A stretch of DNA of 64,000 nt from contig NZ_JAAVVC010000003.1 of NCBI RefSeq assembly GCF_018449725.1, forward strand, positions 452,076-516,075. The letters run 5' to 3'. The position numbers and the translations under genes are program-made. The notes under the pieces are model-generated. The model saw only the letters and a program-made list of their open reading frames with translations. It was not told the DNA's origin and searched no databases. The stretch comes from Pseudomonas sp. dw_612 (GTDB taxonomy: Bacteria; Pseudomonadota; Gammaproteobacteria; Pseudomonadales; Pseudomonadaceae). Of this stretch, positions 63,991-64,000 are shown one piece after another. Each line of letters opens with the position of its first letter. Within the stretch, counting starts at the first letter, position 1.

Positions 63991-64000
63991 TGGAATGCAT

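Overview
The window is chromosomal DNA of a fluorescent-group Pseudomonas (P. fluorescens / P. putida lineage). The evidence is the high-GC codon bias of the real genes, many Pseudomonas-type REP palindromes (GTGGGAGCGGGCTTGC and relatives), a 432-residue ArgA of the P. aeruginosa type, the spu polyamine operon, and a gene order (spu – acylase – prolyl hydroxylase – serA – rpiA – ilvA – rppH-ptsP – lgt – thyA) that I remember as close to P. aeruginosa PAO1 around PA0291-PA0342. No rRNA, tRNA, CRISPR array, prophage or intact insertion sequence was seen.

Layout. 1-6.7 kb: a truncated GspE/PulE-type ATPase at the left edge, a small unknown protein divergent from an Lrp/AsnC regulator, a CYTH triphosphatase, and arginine synthesis (argE, argA) with a possible arginine-rich leader peptide. 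6.8-15.1 kb: a decayed gene, an OprD-family porin, then the sulfonate block: 1-Cys peroxiredoxin lsfA and ssuEADCBF. 15.2-26.6 kb: a TetR regulator and polyamine catabolism and uptake: spuI divergent from a broken spuA, then spuBCDEFGH. 26.7-30.2 kb: two regulator/enzyme pairs (HD protein with a GlxA-type regulator; AhpD-like protein with an AraC regulator) that look like an accessory insertion. 30.3-37.9 kb: a HacB-like N-acyl-homoserine lactone acylase and housekeeping or unknown genes. 38-43.7 kb: serA with D-2-hydroxyglutarate dehydrogenase, a fumarylacetoacetase-fold hydrolase and two SdiA-regulated-type proteins. 43.8-54.2 kb: rpiA, ilvA, DUF2269, HAD phosphatase, rppH-ptsP, NRDE protein, TSUP permease, lgt-thyA. 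54.3-57.1 kb: divergent cadR/cadA metal resistance with its operator. 57.2-64 kb: a phosphonate locus with a LysR regulator, a 2-aminoethylphosphonate-type ABC transporter (ATPase, fused permease, binding protein), an FAD amine oxidoreductase and a PhnZ-like HD oxygenase.

How the genes work together. The ssu operon imports alkanesulfonates (SsuABC) and desulfonates them with SsuD using FMNH2 from SsuE. SpuDEFGH imports putrescine and spermidine. SpuI/SpuB gamma-glutamylate polyamines or SpuC transaminates them, but the matching gamma-glutamyl-GABA hydrolase SpuA is destroyed here. SerA makes D-2-hydroxyglutarate as a by-product and the neighbouring dehydrogenase removes it. The phosphonate locus appears to import an aminophosphonate and break the C-P bond oxidatively.

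The most interesting points are the phosphonate FAD-oxidoreductase/HD-oxygenase pair without a hydroxylase in view, the argA leader ORF with five Arg codons in 13, three 12-bp direct repeats spaced exactly 42 and 21 bp in the AraC divergent promoter, the Shine-Dalgarno hairpin ahead of the phosphonate transporter, and the truncated spuA.
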